From Ignavibacterium sp. (GTDB lineage: Bacteria; Bacteroidota; Ignavibacteria; Ignavibacteriales; Ignavibacteriaceae), in the NCBI GenBank assembly GCA_018335755.1, contig JAGXRK010000061.1, positions 132,646 through 196,645 on the forward strand: a stretch of 64,000 bases of DNA, read 5' to 3'. The notes under the pieces are model-generated. The model was given only the letters and a program-made list of their open reading frames with translations. It was not told the origin of the DNA and did no database searches. Of the stretch, positions 26,220 through 33,923 are shown one piece after another. The position numbers and the translations under genes are program-made. How positions within the stretch are numbered: position 1 is the stretch's first letter; each line of letters opens with the position of its first letter.

Positions 26220-27285
26220 TAAATATCTGATCAAACAGTTTTTACAAACCGTGGTTTTCGGGCTTCTGGCATTCACTTTTATTTTTATCGTAATTGATGC
26301 AATGGAGAACCTTGATGATTTTATAGATCAAAATGTACCTGCTTTAAAAATCTTACATTATTATTTTGTTTTTGCACCAGAAATGATAAAGCTGATGACC
26401 CCTGTAGCTGTCTTATTTTCTGCTCTTTTTACAGCCGGAAAAGCTGCAAACCTAAGTGAGCTTACTGCAATTAAAGCCAGTGGTGTAAGTCTTTACAGAT
26501 TCATGGCACCTTTCATTGTTTCAACATTCTTAATAACTATTATCTCAATATATTTCGGCGGGTATGTTGTTCCTTCAGCAAATCAAATTAAAATAAATAT
26601 TGAACAGGTTTACCTTAAAAAAAATCTTAGTTTTACCGGAAGCAATATTTACTTTCAGGATTCACGAACCAAAATTATTAGTATTGCTTATTTTGATAAT
26701 AGCATCGACCAGGCAAATCGTGTCAGTATTCAGGATTTTGATTCTGAGAATCTCACCAGTATGACAAGCAGAATTGACGCCTCAAGACTGGTTTATGATA
26801 CAACAAAAAGTATTTGGATTGCCAGAGATGGGATTAAACGTACTTTCAGCAGTAAGCAGGATGCAGAGTACTTTAAAGTACTTGAAATTCCGGATCTGAA
26901 TTTTTCTCCGGATGATCTATTGAAGAAGCAGCAGAAAACTGCTGAAATGAATCTTGATGAATTAAGTGAATTGGTCAAAGCCCAGCGAAGAGCCGGAAAT
27001 GACCCAACCCCAACTTTAATTGAGTACCACTCAAGGTTTGCATTTGCAGTTACACCATTGATAGTTGTGTTGTTCGGTTTACCAATCTCTGCAAATAAAA
27101 GAAAAGGCGGAATAGCTGCACAGGTTGGAATAAATATACTGGTTACTTTTCTATACCTGGTTTTTATGAAGGTTAGTCAGGCATTCGGAAAAAACGGAGC
27201 ACTTGATCCAATATTAACTGCGTGGGTTGCAAACCTGATATTTCTTGTTGCTGCAGTTTATAATGTCTGGCGATCAAAGATGTAA
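26200..27285 (+). CDS. LptF/LptG family permease (second of pair)
   Basis: This 361-residue partner of the preceding permease has the same architecture: KILDKYLIKQFLQTVVFG start, coupling-helix segment AANLSELTAIKASGVSLYRF, periplasmic beta domain (about 125-250) and C-terminal helices beginning RFAFAVTPLIVVLFGLPISA. The start is GTG inside the 3' end of the upstream gene (20-bp overlap), showing tight coupling that would give equal amounts of the two subunits. The ATPase LptB and the LptA bridge are not in the window. A bidirectional terminator follows. Confidence 0.88.
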   Translation: MKLKILDKYLIKQFLQTVVFGLLAFTFIFIVIDAMENLDDFIDQNVPALKILHYYFVFAPEMIKLMTPVAVLFSALFTAGKAANLSELTAIKASGVSLYRFMAPFIVSTFLITIISIYFGGYVVPSANQIKINIEQVYLKKNLSFTGSNIYFQDSRTKIISIAYFDNSIDQANRVSIQDFDSENLTSMTSRIDASRLVYDTTKSIWIARDGIKRTFSSKQDAEYFKVLEIPDLNFSPDDLLKKQQKTAEMNLDELSELVKAQRRAGNDPTPTLIEYHSRFAFAVTPLIVVLFGLPISANKRKGGIAAQVGINILVTFLYLVFMKVSQAFGKNGALDPILTAWVANLIFLVAAVYNVWRSKM

Positions 27286-27351
27286 ATAAGTAAAATGACT
27301 TTTAAATCATTATTCCTTTTGCAATTGACGACTAAAATTTTTTATCAAAAA

Positions 27352-27385
27352 AAAAGACCGTGCGAAACTATCCACACGGTCTTTT
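27352..27385. terminator. Bidirectional terminator between convergent genes
   Basis: A perfect 11-bp inverted repeat, AAAAGACCGTG (27352-27362) and CACGGTCTTTT (27375-27385), has A/T runs on both sides. It serves the permease pair on the plus strand and the DUF3467 gene on the minus strand. Confidence 0.85.
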
Positions 27386-27405
27386 AACTTAAAGACTACT
27401 AATTG

Positions 27406-27735
27406 CTAATTAACTTTTTCATCAGGTTTTGGAGCAACAAATCCGAAGTTGTGGCTAGGCTGATTTTCCACTTTTATTTCACCGAACTTAGCTTCAAACT
27501 TGTCTATATTCTCTTTTAAAGCTTTTAACAGCATTTTTGCATGCTGAGGAGTTGTTATAATTCTGGCGTGAACTTTTGCCTTAGGAACACCAGGAACTAC
27601 ACGTGTAAAATCAATTACGAACTCAGCGGGTGAATGAGAAATTATAGCCAGATTGGAATAAATTCCCTCTGCTTCCTTTTCGCCAATTTCGATATTTATT
27701 TGCTGCCCTTGAGGCGGAACTTTATTTTGATTCAT
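27406..27735 (-). CDS. DUF3467 domain protein
   Basis: This 109-residue cytoplasmic protein matches the DUF3467 pattern: GIYSNLAIISHSPAEFVIDF, VPKAKVHARIITTPQHAKM and the helix LLKALKENIDKFEAKFG. The family is widespread in Bacteroidota and relatives and has no known function. It lies 13 bp downstream of the TPR gene. Confidence 0.85.
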   Translation of the reverse strand: MNQNKVPPQGQQINIEIGEKEAEGIYSNLAIISHSPAEFVIDFTRVVPGVPKAKVHARIITTPQHAKMLLKALKENIDKFEAKFGEIKVENQPSHNFGFVAPKPDEKVN

Positions 27736-27748
27736 AATTCTCTAATAT

Positions 27749-28894
27749 TTATTTTCTCAATTCATCAGCTTTATTAAACGCATTTGCTGCATCATCCTGC
27801 ATTCCAAGAACAGAATAAACTCTTCCAAGAGTTTCCCAAATATTTGCATCAACGCCTTCCATTTGAACTGCTTTTTCAAGATATGGAAGTGCTTTTTCGT
27901 ACTTTGTTAAATACTCTGTTGTTATTTTCCCTTCATCTTCAGCTTTTTTATTTATGAATGAACCCCATCTCAGATAAGTAACTCCAAGGTTGAAAATTGC
28001 ATTATTATATTCAGGATCAAGTTCAAGAGCTTTCAGAAACTGCTGTTCAGCTTCTTCGTACTCATCAACAGTAAGCAGAACTACCCCATAGTTATACCTG
28101 TTATACTTATCCTCCGGATTATTTTCAACAGCTTTTTTGAAAAGACCTACTGCTTCCTCAGTTTTTCCGAGGTTAATTAATGAATTAGAAAGTGCTAACG
28201 ACATTTCCTGATCATCCGGATATAGCTTGTTGCCTTCTTTCAATATTTCCAAGGCTTTTTCAAAATTAGCTGTAGCTTCACTATCTTTTTCCTGGCTTCT
28301 AAAGTTCATTCCTTTTACATAATATATCTCACCCAGGAATCTGTAGCCTTCAACAGCTTTTTCAAGTTCAATTAATTTTACAAGTTGAGGAATCGCTGAA
28401 TCATTATCACCTTTACTTAAGTGCACAAAAGCTAGATTCTTATATGTATCAGCGGAATCAGGTTCTATAATAATTGCAGATTTAAACTCGTTAATAGATG
28501 TATCATAGTAAATCATCATACTATCAGTATCAGATGTGTTATTTCCTCGCTGAAAGAAACTTACTCCACGATTGAAAGTGTTTGCCCAAAAATATTTTCT
28601 CGAATCAGAAATTTCCTTTTCAAATTTTTTGCTGATATTCAGTGATTTATTATATGCATTTATCATTTCATTATAATTTCCTTTTTCACCATGAACAAAA
28701 CCTAGCAAGTAATAACCTTCATCACTATTAGGGTTTTTGTCAATATCTTTCTGAAGAACTTCAAGGGCTTTATCCCAGTTTTTCTGCTGAATATAAAGTT
28801 TTGCACTGGTTATTTCGGTTGAAGCACATTGATATCCACTGAAAAATAACCCCAGTAATAAAATACCGGCAACGAAAAGTTTGTAATGTTTCAT
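27749..28894 (-). CDS. Exported TPR-repeat protein
   Basis: This 381-residue protein has a signal sequence (MKHYKLFVAGILLLGLFFSG) followed by Cys23 in YQCAST, a non-canonical lipobox that may or may not be lipidated. At least seven TPR units follow (about 35-380), for example VLQKDIDKNPNSDEGYYLLG and LKALELDPEYNNAIFNLGVT. It should be a periplasmic or membrane-attached scaffold. It shares a short gap (13 bp) with the DUF3467 gene. Confidence 0.75.
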   Translation of the reverse strand: MKHYKLFVAGILLLGLFFSGYQCASTEITSAKLYIQQKNWDKALEVLQKDIDKNPNSDEGYYLLGFVHGEKGNYNEMINAYNKSLNISKKFEKEISDSRKYFWANTFNRGVSFFQRGNNTSDTDSMMIYYDTSINEFKSAIIIEPDSADTYKNLAFVHLSKGDNDSAIPQLVKLIELEKAVEGYRFLGEIYYVKGMNFRSQEKDSEATANFEKALEILKEGNKLYPDDQEMSLALSNSLINLGKTEEAVGLFKKAVENNPEDKYNRYNYGVVLLTVDEYEEAEQQFLKALELDPEYNNAIFNLGVTYLRWGSFINKKAEDEGKITTEYLTKYEKALPYLEKAVQMEGVDANIWETLGRVYSVLGMQDDAANAFNKADELRK

Positions 28895-29072
28895 TTTATC
28901 TCCGATTAATACTTGAATTGCTGTTTAATGTAAAAATTCTGATAATTTGATCTAATTTCAAATGTAAAAATAACACATTAATGTATAAATATATATAGAA
29001 TTCTTTAACACCAAGAATAAATTGATTTTAGGGCACTAAAAGGATAATTTTCGGGATAAAATCGAGGTTATT

Positions 29073-30197
29073 TTGACTACCGAAAAGGTTATTCGTTCCG
29101 TTCCAAAAGTTCTTCTGCACGATCATCTTGATGGCGGCTTACGTCCTGAAACAATTATTGAACTCGCTGACCAAATCAAGTATAAAAAACTACCTACTCA
29201 GGATCCTGCTGAACTTGGTAATTGGTTTCACCGTGGTGCTAATAAAGGAAGTCTTGTTGAATTCCTGCAGGGCTTTGAACATACTGTTGCCGTTTTGCAA
29301 ACCAAAGAAAACCTGGAACGTGCTGCATATGAAATGATGGAGGATATGCATAAGGATGGTGTAGTTTATGTCGAGACCCGATTTGCACCCATTTTGCATA
29401 CTGAAAAGGATCTTTATCTTGAAGAAACAGTCAAAGCAGTATTGGAAGGACTTGAAAGAGGTAAACGGGATTTTGGAGTTGGATACGGTTTGATTTTATG
29501 CGGTATGCGTAATATGAAAAACACTTTGGAAATTGCTGAACTTGCTGTGAATTTCCGAAGACAGGGTGTAGTTGGTTTCGATCTGGCTGGTGAAGAAGGC
29601 GGATATCCTCCTAAAAAACATGTTGATGCATTTCAATTTATACAAAAAGCCAATTTTAATATTACCATTCATGCAGGAGAAGCTTTCGGTAAGGAATCCA
29701 TATGGCAGGCAATTCAATGGTGCGGTGCACACAGAATTGGTCATGCAACACGGTTGCTTGAGGACATAATATTTGATGATGAAGGCAGTGTCTTCGGATT
29801 TGGTGATTTAGCCCAATATGTACTTGATAAGCGAATACCGCTTGAAATTTGTCTGTCTAGTAATCTTCATACCGGTGCGGTTGATAAAATAGAGAATCAC
29901 CCCTTTGGCATTTTGTTCAAAGAAAAATTCAGGGTTACAATTAATACTGATGACCGTTTGATGAGCGATACCGATATGACCAAAGAATTTTTAACTGCAA
30001 TTAAATATTTTAATCTGAGCTTTGATGATATCGAAAAGATTAATATCAACTCAATGAAATCAGCCTTCATTCCGTATAAAGAAAGACTTCACTACATCTA
30101 TAATGTAATTAAACCCGGGTATCAGAAAATCCGTGAGCAATTATTATCATTTAAAACAACAGAAGGAAACAATGAAGAAACTGTTCGCAAATTATAA
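29073..30197 (+). CDS. add: Adenosine deaminase
   Basis: It deaminates adenosine or deoxyadenosine to inosine with a zinc-activated water. It has 374 residues. The zinc ligands and catalytic residues are visible: LLHDHLDGG (His16, His18), ITIHAGEAFG (His200, catalytic Glu203), GHATRL (His224) and NTDDRLMSD (Asp293/Asp294). The start is TTG with GAGG five bases upstream; no ATG in the first 80 codons fits. The last 26 bp overlap the next small gene. HIS-type motif LHDHLDGG is slightly different from the usual ELHCHLDG. Confidence 0.9.
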   Translation: MTTEKVIRSVPKVLLHDHLDGGLRPETIIELADQIKYKKLPTQDPAELGNWFHRGANKGSLVEFLQGFEHTVAVLQTKENLERAAYEMMEDMHKDGVVYVETRFAPILHTEKDLYLEETVKAVLEGLERGKRDFGVGYGLILCGMRNMKNTLEIAELAVNFRRQGVVGFDLAGEEGGYPPKKHVDAFQFIQKANFNITIHAGEAFGKESIWQAIQWCGAHRIGHATRLLEDIIFDDEGSVFGFGDLAQYVLDKRIPLEICLSSNLHTGAVDKIENHPFGILFKEKFRVTINTDDRLMSDTDMTKEFLTAIKYFNLSFDDIEKININSMKSAFIPYKERLHYIYNVIKPGYQKIREQLLSFKTTEGNNEETVRKL

Positions 30198-30507
30198 TTT
30201 TGAATTTGATAAGAACGAAAAGAAACTTCTCGTTAATTACTGCAAACAGGCATTGAAACAGGTTGCCGGTAATAGCAGACTATTTGCAGAAGAAAGGGCG
30301 TTTAAATCAATAATTGAAAAACTTAATGCCGGAACTGAAACTGTTAAACTGACAAGGGATGAGAAAACACGACTTACTCATCAGCTTGAAGAAAATGTTA
30401 AATTCATAAAAAAAAGCATGGATAAAGCATGGTTCTTTAAAAGATGGCTCTACAAATCAATGTTAACTCAATACAAAAATATGCTTGATAATCATTTCAG
30501 AGGATAA
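30172..30507 (+). CDS. Small conserved-looking protein of unknown function
   Basis: This is a 111-residue protein starting MKKLFANYNFEFDKNEKKLL. I choose ATG 30172 because AGAAGGAA precedes it by a few bases; a longer frame from 30133 would lie further inside add. The sequence is basic and helical, with two Trp/Phe-rich positions near the end (KAWFFKRWLYKSML). There is no membrane segment. It is coupled to add (26-bp overlap) and ends 9 bp before hutU, so the three form one operon. No family recognised. Confidence 0.6.
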   Translation: MKKLFANYNFEFDKNEKKLLVNYCKQALKQVAGNSRLFAEERAFKSIIEKLNAGTETVKLTRDEKTRLTHQLEENVKFIKKSMDKAWFFKRWLYKSMLTQYKNMLDNHFRG

Positions 30508-30516
30508 ATTTTTCGG

Positions 30517-32175
30517 ATGATAACAGAAAACAAAATAATTAAAGCTCCCACTGGTAAAGATATTTCCTGTAAAGGATGGATTCAGGAAGCAGCAATGAGA
30601 ATGCTGATGAATAATCTGGATCCTGAAGTTGCAGAACGACCTGAAGATCTTGTTGTTTATGGAGGAAGCGGAAAAGCTGCCCGTAATTGGGAGTCGTACG
30701 AAGCAATTATTAATTCACTAAAAAATCTTGAGGATGATGAAACACTATTGGTGCAATCCGGTAAACCAGTCGGAATATTCAGAACACATACAAATGCCCC
30801 TCGTGTCATAATTTCAAATTCAATGCTTGTTCCTGATTGGGGAACCTGGGATGAATTCCGCAGGCTTGAAAAGTTAGGTTTAACAATGTATGGTCAGATG
30901 ACTGCTGGAAGCTGGATTTACATTGGCTCACAGGGAATTCTTCAAGGTACATACGAAACTTTTGCTGAATGTGCCCGAAAGTACTTTAACGGTTCTTTGA
31001 AAGGCAAATTGGTACTTACTGCCGGACTCGGCGGTATGGGTGGTGCTCAGCCGCTTGCAGCTACTTTTAACGGAGCTGCTTTTCTGGGAATTGAAGTTGA
31101 CAGATTACGTGCACAAAAAAGGATTGACACCGGCTACCTTGATTATTTAACCGATAATCTTGATGATGCTTTAGAAAAAGTTTTAAATGCTATGGTTAAA
31201 GGTGAAGGAATATCAGTGGGTCTGGTTGGTAATGCTGGTGAAGTTCATCACGAAATAATTAAGCGCGGAATAATTCCGGATATAGTAACAGATCAAACTT
31301 CGGCACACGATGTTTTAAATGGATATGTACCAATGGGAATGAGCTTTGAGGCAGCCATGGAATTAAGAAAATCTGATCCTGAAAAATATGTTCGCCTTTC
31401 AAGGGAAACCATTGTGAAGCACGTGGAGGCAATGCTGGAATTTCAAAAACGGGGTTCAATAGTTTTTGATTACGGAAATAATATTCGCGGTGAAGCTAAG
31501 GAAAACGGTCTGTCTAAAGCATTTGATATTCCCGGATTTGTACCTGAATTTATTCGTCCATTATTTTGTGATGGTCAAGGTCCGTTCAGGTGGGCAGCTT
31601 TATCAGGCGATCCGAATGATATTTATGTTACCGACCAGGCAATTAGGGAAACTTTTCCTGATAATAAATTATTGCTCAACTGGATAGATATGGCTCAGAA
31701 AAAAGTTCACTTCCAGGGATTACCATCAAGGATTTGCTGGCTTGGTTACGGCGAGAGAGCTAAGATGGGTAAAATTTTTAATAAACTTGTTGCAGATGGA
31801 GAAGTAAAAGCCCCTATAGTAATCGGCAGAGATCATCTTGACTGCGGTTCTGTTGCATCACCTAACAGAGAAACTGAAGCAATGAAAGACGGCAGTGATG
31901 CAATTGCCGATTGGCCTATTCTTAACGCATTATTAAATGCAATAGGCGGTGCAAGCTGGGTATCTGTTCATCATGGCGGCGGAGTTGGAATTGGTAAATC
32001 AATACATGCAGGAATGGTTGTAGTTGCCGATGGAACAAAAGAAGCTGAAGAAAGATTAGAACGCGTTCTGACTTATGACCCCGGAATGGGAATAATTCGT
32101 CACGCAGATGCCGGTTATGAACAGGCGGTTGAAAATGCGAAAAGATGGAAAGTTAAAATTCCGATGATGAAATAG
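30517..32175 (+). CDS. hutU: Urocanate hydratase
   Basis: It converts urocanate to imidazolone propionate with a tightly bound NAD, the second step of histidine breakdown. It has 552 residues, the usual length. Diagnostic segments are visible: [32 protein letters not shown] (NAD site), [15 protein letters not shown] with the conserved aspartate, and the C-terminal [19 protein letters not shown]. Histidase, imidazolonepropionase and formiminoglutamase are not adjacent; instead it follows add and the small basic protein. Confidence 0.97.
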   Translation: MITENKIIKAPTGKDISCKGWIQEAAMRMLMNNLDPEVAERPEDLVVYGGSGKAARNWESYEAIINSLKNLEDDETLLVQSGKPVGIFRTHTNAPRVIISNSMLVPDWGTWDEFRRLEKLGLTMYGQMTAGSWIYIGSQGILQGTYETFAECARKYFNGSLKGKLVLTAGLGGMGGAQPLAATFNGAAFLGIEVDRLRAQKRIDTGYLDYLTDNLDDALEKVLNAMVKGEGISVGLVGNAGEVHHEIIKRGIIPDIVTDQTSAHDVLNGYVPMGMSFEAAMELRKSDPEKYVRLSRETIVKHVEAMLEFQKRGSIVFDYGNNIRGEAKENGLSKAFDIPGFVPEFIRPLFCDGQGPFRWAALSGDPNDIYVTDQAIRETFPDNKLLLNWIDMAQKKVHFQGLPSRICWLGYGERAKMGKIFNKLVADGEVKAPIVIGRDHLDCGSVASPNRETEAMKDGSDAIADWPILNALLNAIGGASWVSVHHGGGVGIGKSIHAGMVVVADGTKEAEERLERVLTYDPGMGIIRHADAGYEQAVENAKRWKVKIPMMK

Positions 32176-32215
32176 TTTATACACTTACATTAGCAAATAG
32201 TTTTTTTACAATTGT

Positions 32216-32623
32216 ATGAAACAGGAGAAGAAAAATATTATCAAAAGTTCTTTGTTTGTAGCTATGTTCTTCATCGTCATAGCAATATCAATTTCATTTA
32301 TTACTTCCGGTCGTGTGAATGATGTATCTGAAAACCAAATCACAGAATCTTATAACACACTAACTGATATTATAGATGAGAATTGTGAATTCAACGGGAT
32401 GAAACTTTACGGCAAGATCCAATTTGTAACATCATTTCCTGATATTAAAATAAAGGTGGTTGAATCATTTCCCGATCTGAAAGTAAAAATCGTTGATGCG
32501 TTTCCGGATGATTGCGGTGAATGGCAGATAGTTAATTCTTTTCCTGATCTTAAAGTGCAAATAGTTGAGTCGTTCCCAGATATAAAAATTAAATTCGTGG
32601 AAGCATTTCCAGGATTACCTTAA
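32216..32623 (+). CDS. Small exported or membrane-anchored SFPD-repeat protein
   Basis: This 135-residue protein has an N-terminal hydrophobic helix (about 12-30), a Cys-containing linker (Cys57 in DENCEFNG), and then six copies of an 11-residue unit of the form VxSFPDxKxKI. The FP pairs are at 74, 85, 96, 109, 120 and 131; only the third spacing is 13 instead of 11, where DDCGEW is inserted. Alternating strand/turn character suggests a small beta-solenoid or a repetitive beta sheet. I do not recognise a named family, although I have the impression that such FPD repeats occur in other Bacteroidota. It lies between hutU and a serA paralogue, with 40- and 28-bp gaps. Confidence 0.65.
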   Translation: MKQEKKNIIKSSLFVAMFFIVIAISISFITSGRVNDVSENQITESYNTLTDIIDENCEFNGMKLYGKIQFVTSFPDIKIKVVESFPDLKVKIVDAFPDDCGEWQIVNSFPDLKVQIVESFPDIKIKFVEAFPGLP

Positions 32624-32651
32624 AAAATAGAAATAAAAGAAAGAGGTTATT

Positions 32652-33842
32652 ATGAAAATTAAAGTGTTAGTAGCAGATAAATTCCCAGATAAATATATCC
32701 AGCAAATGAAAGATCTTGAACTGGATGTTATTTATAATCCAAAACTCGGTGAGAAAGATCTTCCCGAAGCCGGTAAAGATGCTGACATAATAGTTGTACG
32801 TTCAACTGTAGTGAATGAAGAGACAATTAATAGCAGTGAAAAACTTAACCTTATAATTCGTGCAGGTTCCGGTGTAAATAACATCAATATAGCTGCCGCA
32901 AATAAAAAAGGTATCTATGTTGCTAACTGCCCCGGTATGAACGCTGTTGCAGTTGCAGAACTTGCAATAGGGTTGATGATTTCTCTCGATCGTTTTATTC
33001 CTGATAATGTTAATGACTTTAATAAAGGAGTTTGGAATAAAGACAAATACTCCAAAGGTAAAGGACTTAAAGGAAAAACTTTAGGTCTTATTGGTGTTGG
33101 AAATATCGGAAAGGAAGTTGCAAAGCGTGCACTTGCTTTTGAAATGAATGTTTACGGAAAGGATATCACCCGGATTGAAGGTATTCAGATAAAAGATTTC
33201 AGTGAGATGGATCAGTTACTCGCGTTATGTGACGTTGTTACAATTCATCTTCCTGCAACTCCTCAGACCAAAGGGTTATTTAACAAACAAATGTTCAGTT
33301 ATATGAAGGATGGTGCGTATCTTATCAATACTTCCCGGCAGGATATTGTTGTTGAAGATGATCTTCTTGAGGCAATAAAAGAAAAAAATATCCGTTATGC
33401 CTGTGATGTATTTAAAGGTGAACCAGAATCTAAAACAGGTGAGGTTTCTTCTAAACTGCAGAACAATCCGAATATTTATGTAACACATCATATCGGAGCA
33501 TCTACTGCACAGGCACAGGATGCTGTTGCAGAAGAAACAATTAATATTATAAAACACTTTGTCCACAGCGGTGTTATTGAGCATTGGGTTAACAGAGCTA
33601 AGAAAACAGATGCTCACTACCAGTTGGTTGTAAAGCATTATGACAAACCCGGAGTTCTTGCAGCAATACTTGATGTAATAAGGCAGGGAAACATAAATAT
33701 CGAGGAGATTGAAAATATAATTTTTGAAGGCGGAGTTGCTGCCTGCTGTACTATGAAACTAAAAGCTGCCGTAAGTGCGGATATGCTTAAGACAATGCGG
33801 GAAAATTCAAATGTGATTAGTGTGAGTCACGTAGAGATTTAA
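32652..33842 (+). CDS. D-3-phosphoglycerate dehydrogenase-like protein with ACT domain
   Basis: This is a 396-residue NAD-dependent D-2-hydroxyacid dehydrogenase. The Rossmann loop GLIGVGNIGKE is at 145-155; the catalytic triad is Arg229 (NTSRQDI), Glu257 (KGEPES) and His280 (THHIGAST). An ACT domain occupies about 325-396 (YDKPGVLAAILDVIRQGNIN). This is the short-plus-ACT serA architecture, so it probably makes 3-phosphohydroxypyruvate for serine synthesis, but other 2-hydroxyacids are possible. AGAGG precedes the ATG. A second, longer SerA lies at 60916-62505. Confidence 0.88.
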   Translation: MKIKVLVADKFPDKYIQQMKDLELDVIYNPKLGEKDLPEAGKDADIIVVRSTVVNEETINSSEKLNLIIRAGSGVNNINIAAANKKGIYVANCPGMNAVAVAELAIGLMISLDRFIPDNVNDFNKGVWNKDKYSKGKGLKGKTLGLIGVGNIGKEVAKRALAFEMNVYGKDITRIEGIQIKDFSEMDQLLALCDVVTIHLPATPQTKGLFNKQMFSYMKDGAYLINTSRQDIVVEDDLLEAIKEKNIRYACDVFKGEPESKTGEVSSKLQNNPNIYVTHHIGASTAQAQDAVAEETINIIKHFVHSGVIEHWVNRAKKTDAHYQLVVKHYDKPGVLAAILDVIRQGNINIEEIENIIFEGGVAACCTMKLKAAVSADMLKTMRENSNVISVSHVEI

Positions 33843-33853
33843 TAAGAAATGAC

Positions 33854-33880
33854 AGGATCGATCTTTTGATCGATCCTTTT
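33854..33880 (+). terminator. Terminator after the SerA paralogue
   Basis: A perfect stem, GGATCGATC (33855-33863) and GATCGATCC (33868-33876), has a TTTT loop and is followed by TTTT (33877-33880). Confidence 0.85.
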
Positions 33881-33894
33881 ATTAAAGAATTAAT

Positions 33895-33923
33895 ATTAAA
33901 CGGAACGGATGGAAGTTCGTTCC
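33895..33923 (-). terminator. Weak terminator after the deiminase gene
   Basis: A 6-bp inverted repeat, GGAACG (33902-33907) and CGTTCC (33918-33923), lies immediately after the minus-strand stop, with a T-rich run below it. Confidence 0.45.

Noticed and set aside
27749-28894. Definite lipoprotein call for the TPR protein
   Set aside because: The sequence before Cys23 (SGYQC) does not fit the lipobox; kept as exported only.
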